Source: Clostridiales bacterium (GTDB taxonomy: Bacteria > Bacillota > Clostridia > Saccharofermentanales > UBA5734). Taken from it: a stretch of 14,243 nt of DNA. Within the stretch, counting starts at the first letter, position 1; the number at the start of each line of letters is the position of its first letter. The translations under genes were made by a program, and so were the position numbers. The stretch lies in contig DOFA01000186.1 in assembly GCA_003532195.1 (NCBI GenBank), positions 1 through 14,243 of the forward strand, given 5' to 3'. Below are positions 14,204-14,243 of the stretch, piece by piece. The notes under the pieces are model-generated. The model was not told the origin of the DNA, did not search any database, and saw nothing but the letters and a program-made list of their open reading frames with translations.

Positions 14204-14243
14204 CTCGCATACTTCTAGATTTCACTATTTAAAAGAGCGCTCC

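Noticed and set aside
14235..14242. GAGCGCTC palindrome at the right edge
   Set aside because: It may be the start of a terminator hairpin but is cut by the window end, so it cannot be judged.
1..14243. CRISPR arrays, tRNA/rRNA genes, insertion sequences, phage or defence genes
   Set aside because: I saw no spaced repeats, no RNA gene signatures and no transposase or integrase motifs on either strand.

Overview
The window looks like an accessory carbohydrate-utilisation locus from a Gram-positive bacterium of the Bacillota, probably Clostridia- or Paenibacillus-like; I cannot place it to genus. The evidence is strong GGAGG-type ribosome binding sites, a YesM/YesN-type two-component pair, an LplA/LplB/LplC-type ABC uptake system with a lipoprotein binding protein, and (A+T)-rich intergenic regions between more (G+C)-rich genes.

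Layout: (1) positions 1-357, minus strand, the first 119 residues of an aldehyde dehydrogenase that runs off the left edge. (2) 358-675, a divergent control region with a candidate promoter in each direction and several dyads. (3) 676-6683, plus strand, two tightly coupled glycoside hydrolase genes: a 1064-residue GH106-like (alpha-L-rhamnosidase-type) enzyme and a GH2 enzyme carrying an extra C-terminal amidotransferase-like domain. (4) 6707-10204, minus strand, a response regulator (YesN-like, AraC-type output) followed directly by its sensor histidine kinase (YesM-like). This pair is convergent with the hydrolase genes and divergent from the transporter. (5) 10205-10508, a second divergent control region. 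(6) 10509-14203, plus strand, two sugar ABC permeases and a substrate-binding lipoprotein. No ATPase gene is present, as is common for this transporter class.

Likely working model (inference): the lipoprotein captures an oligosaccharide outside the cell and the two permeases import it using a shared ATPase encoded elsewhere. The two hydrolases lack signal peptides and would cut it in the cytoplasm. The aldehyde dehydrogenase may oxidise an aldehyde formed from the released sugar (for example lactaldehyde from rhamnose, or 2,5-dioxovalerate from uronates). The two-component pair would sense substrate at the membrane and switch the promoters on. The presence of a rhamnosidase-like enzyme with an Lpl/Yte-type transporter suggests pectin or rhamnogalacturonan-type fragments, but the sequence does not prove a substrate.

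The most interesting non-coding signals are a shared ATGA-N12-TCAT dyad placed about 50-55 bases upstream of the predicted starts of both the hydrolase operon and the two-component operon, and the leader of the binding-protein gene. That leader has an 11-pair RNA stem followed by an orphan GAAAGGAGG element with no start codon after it, resembling the mRNA-stabilising STAB-SD of Bacillus thuringiensis cry3A.
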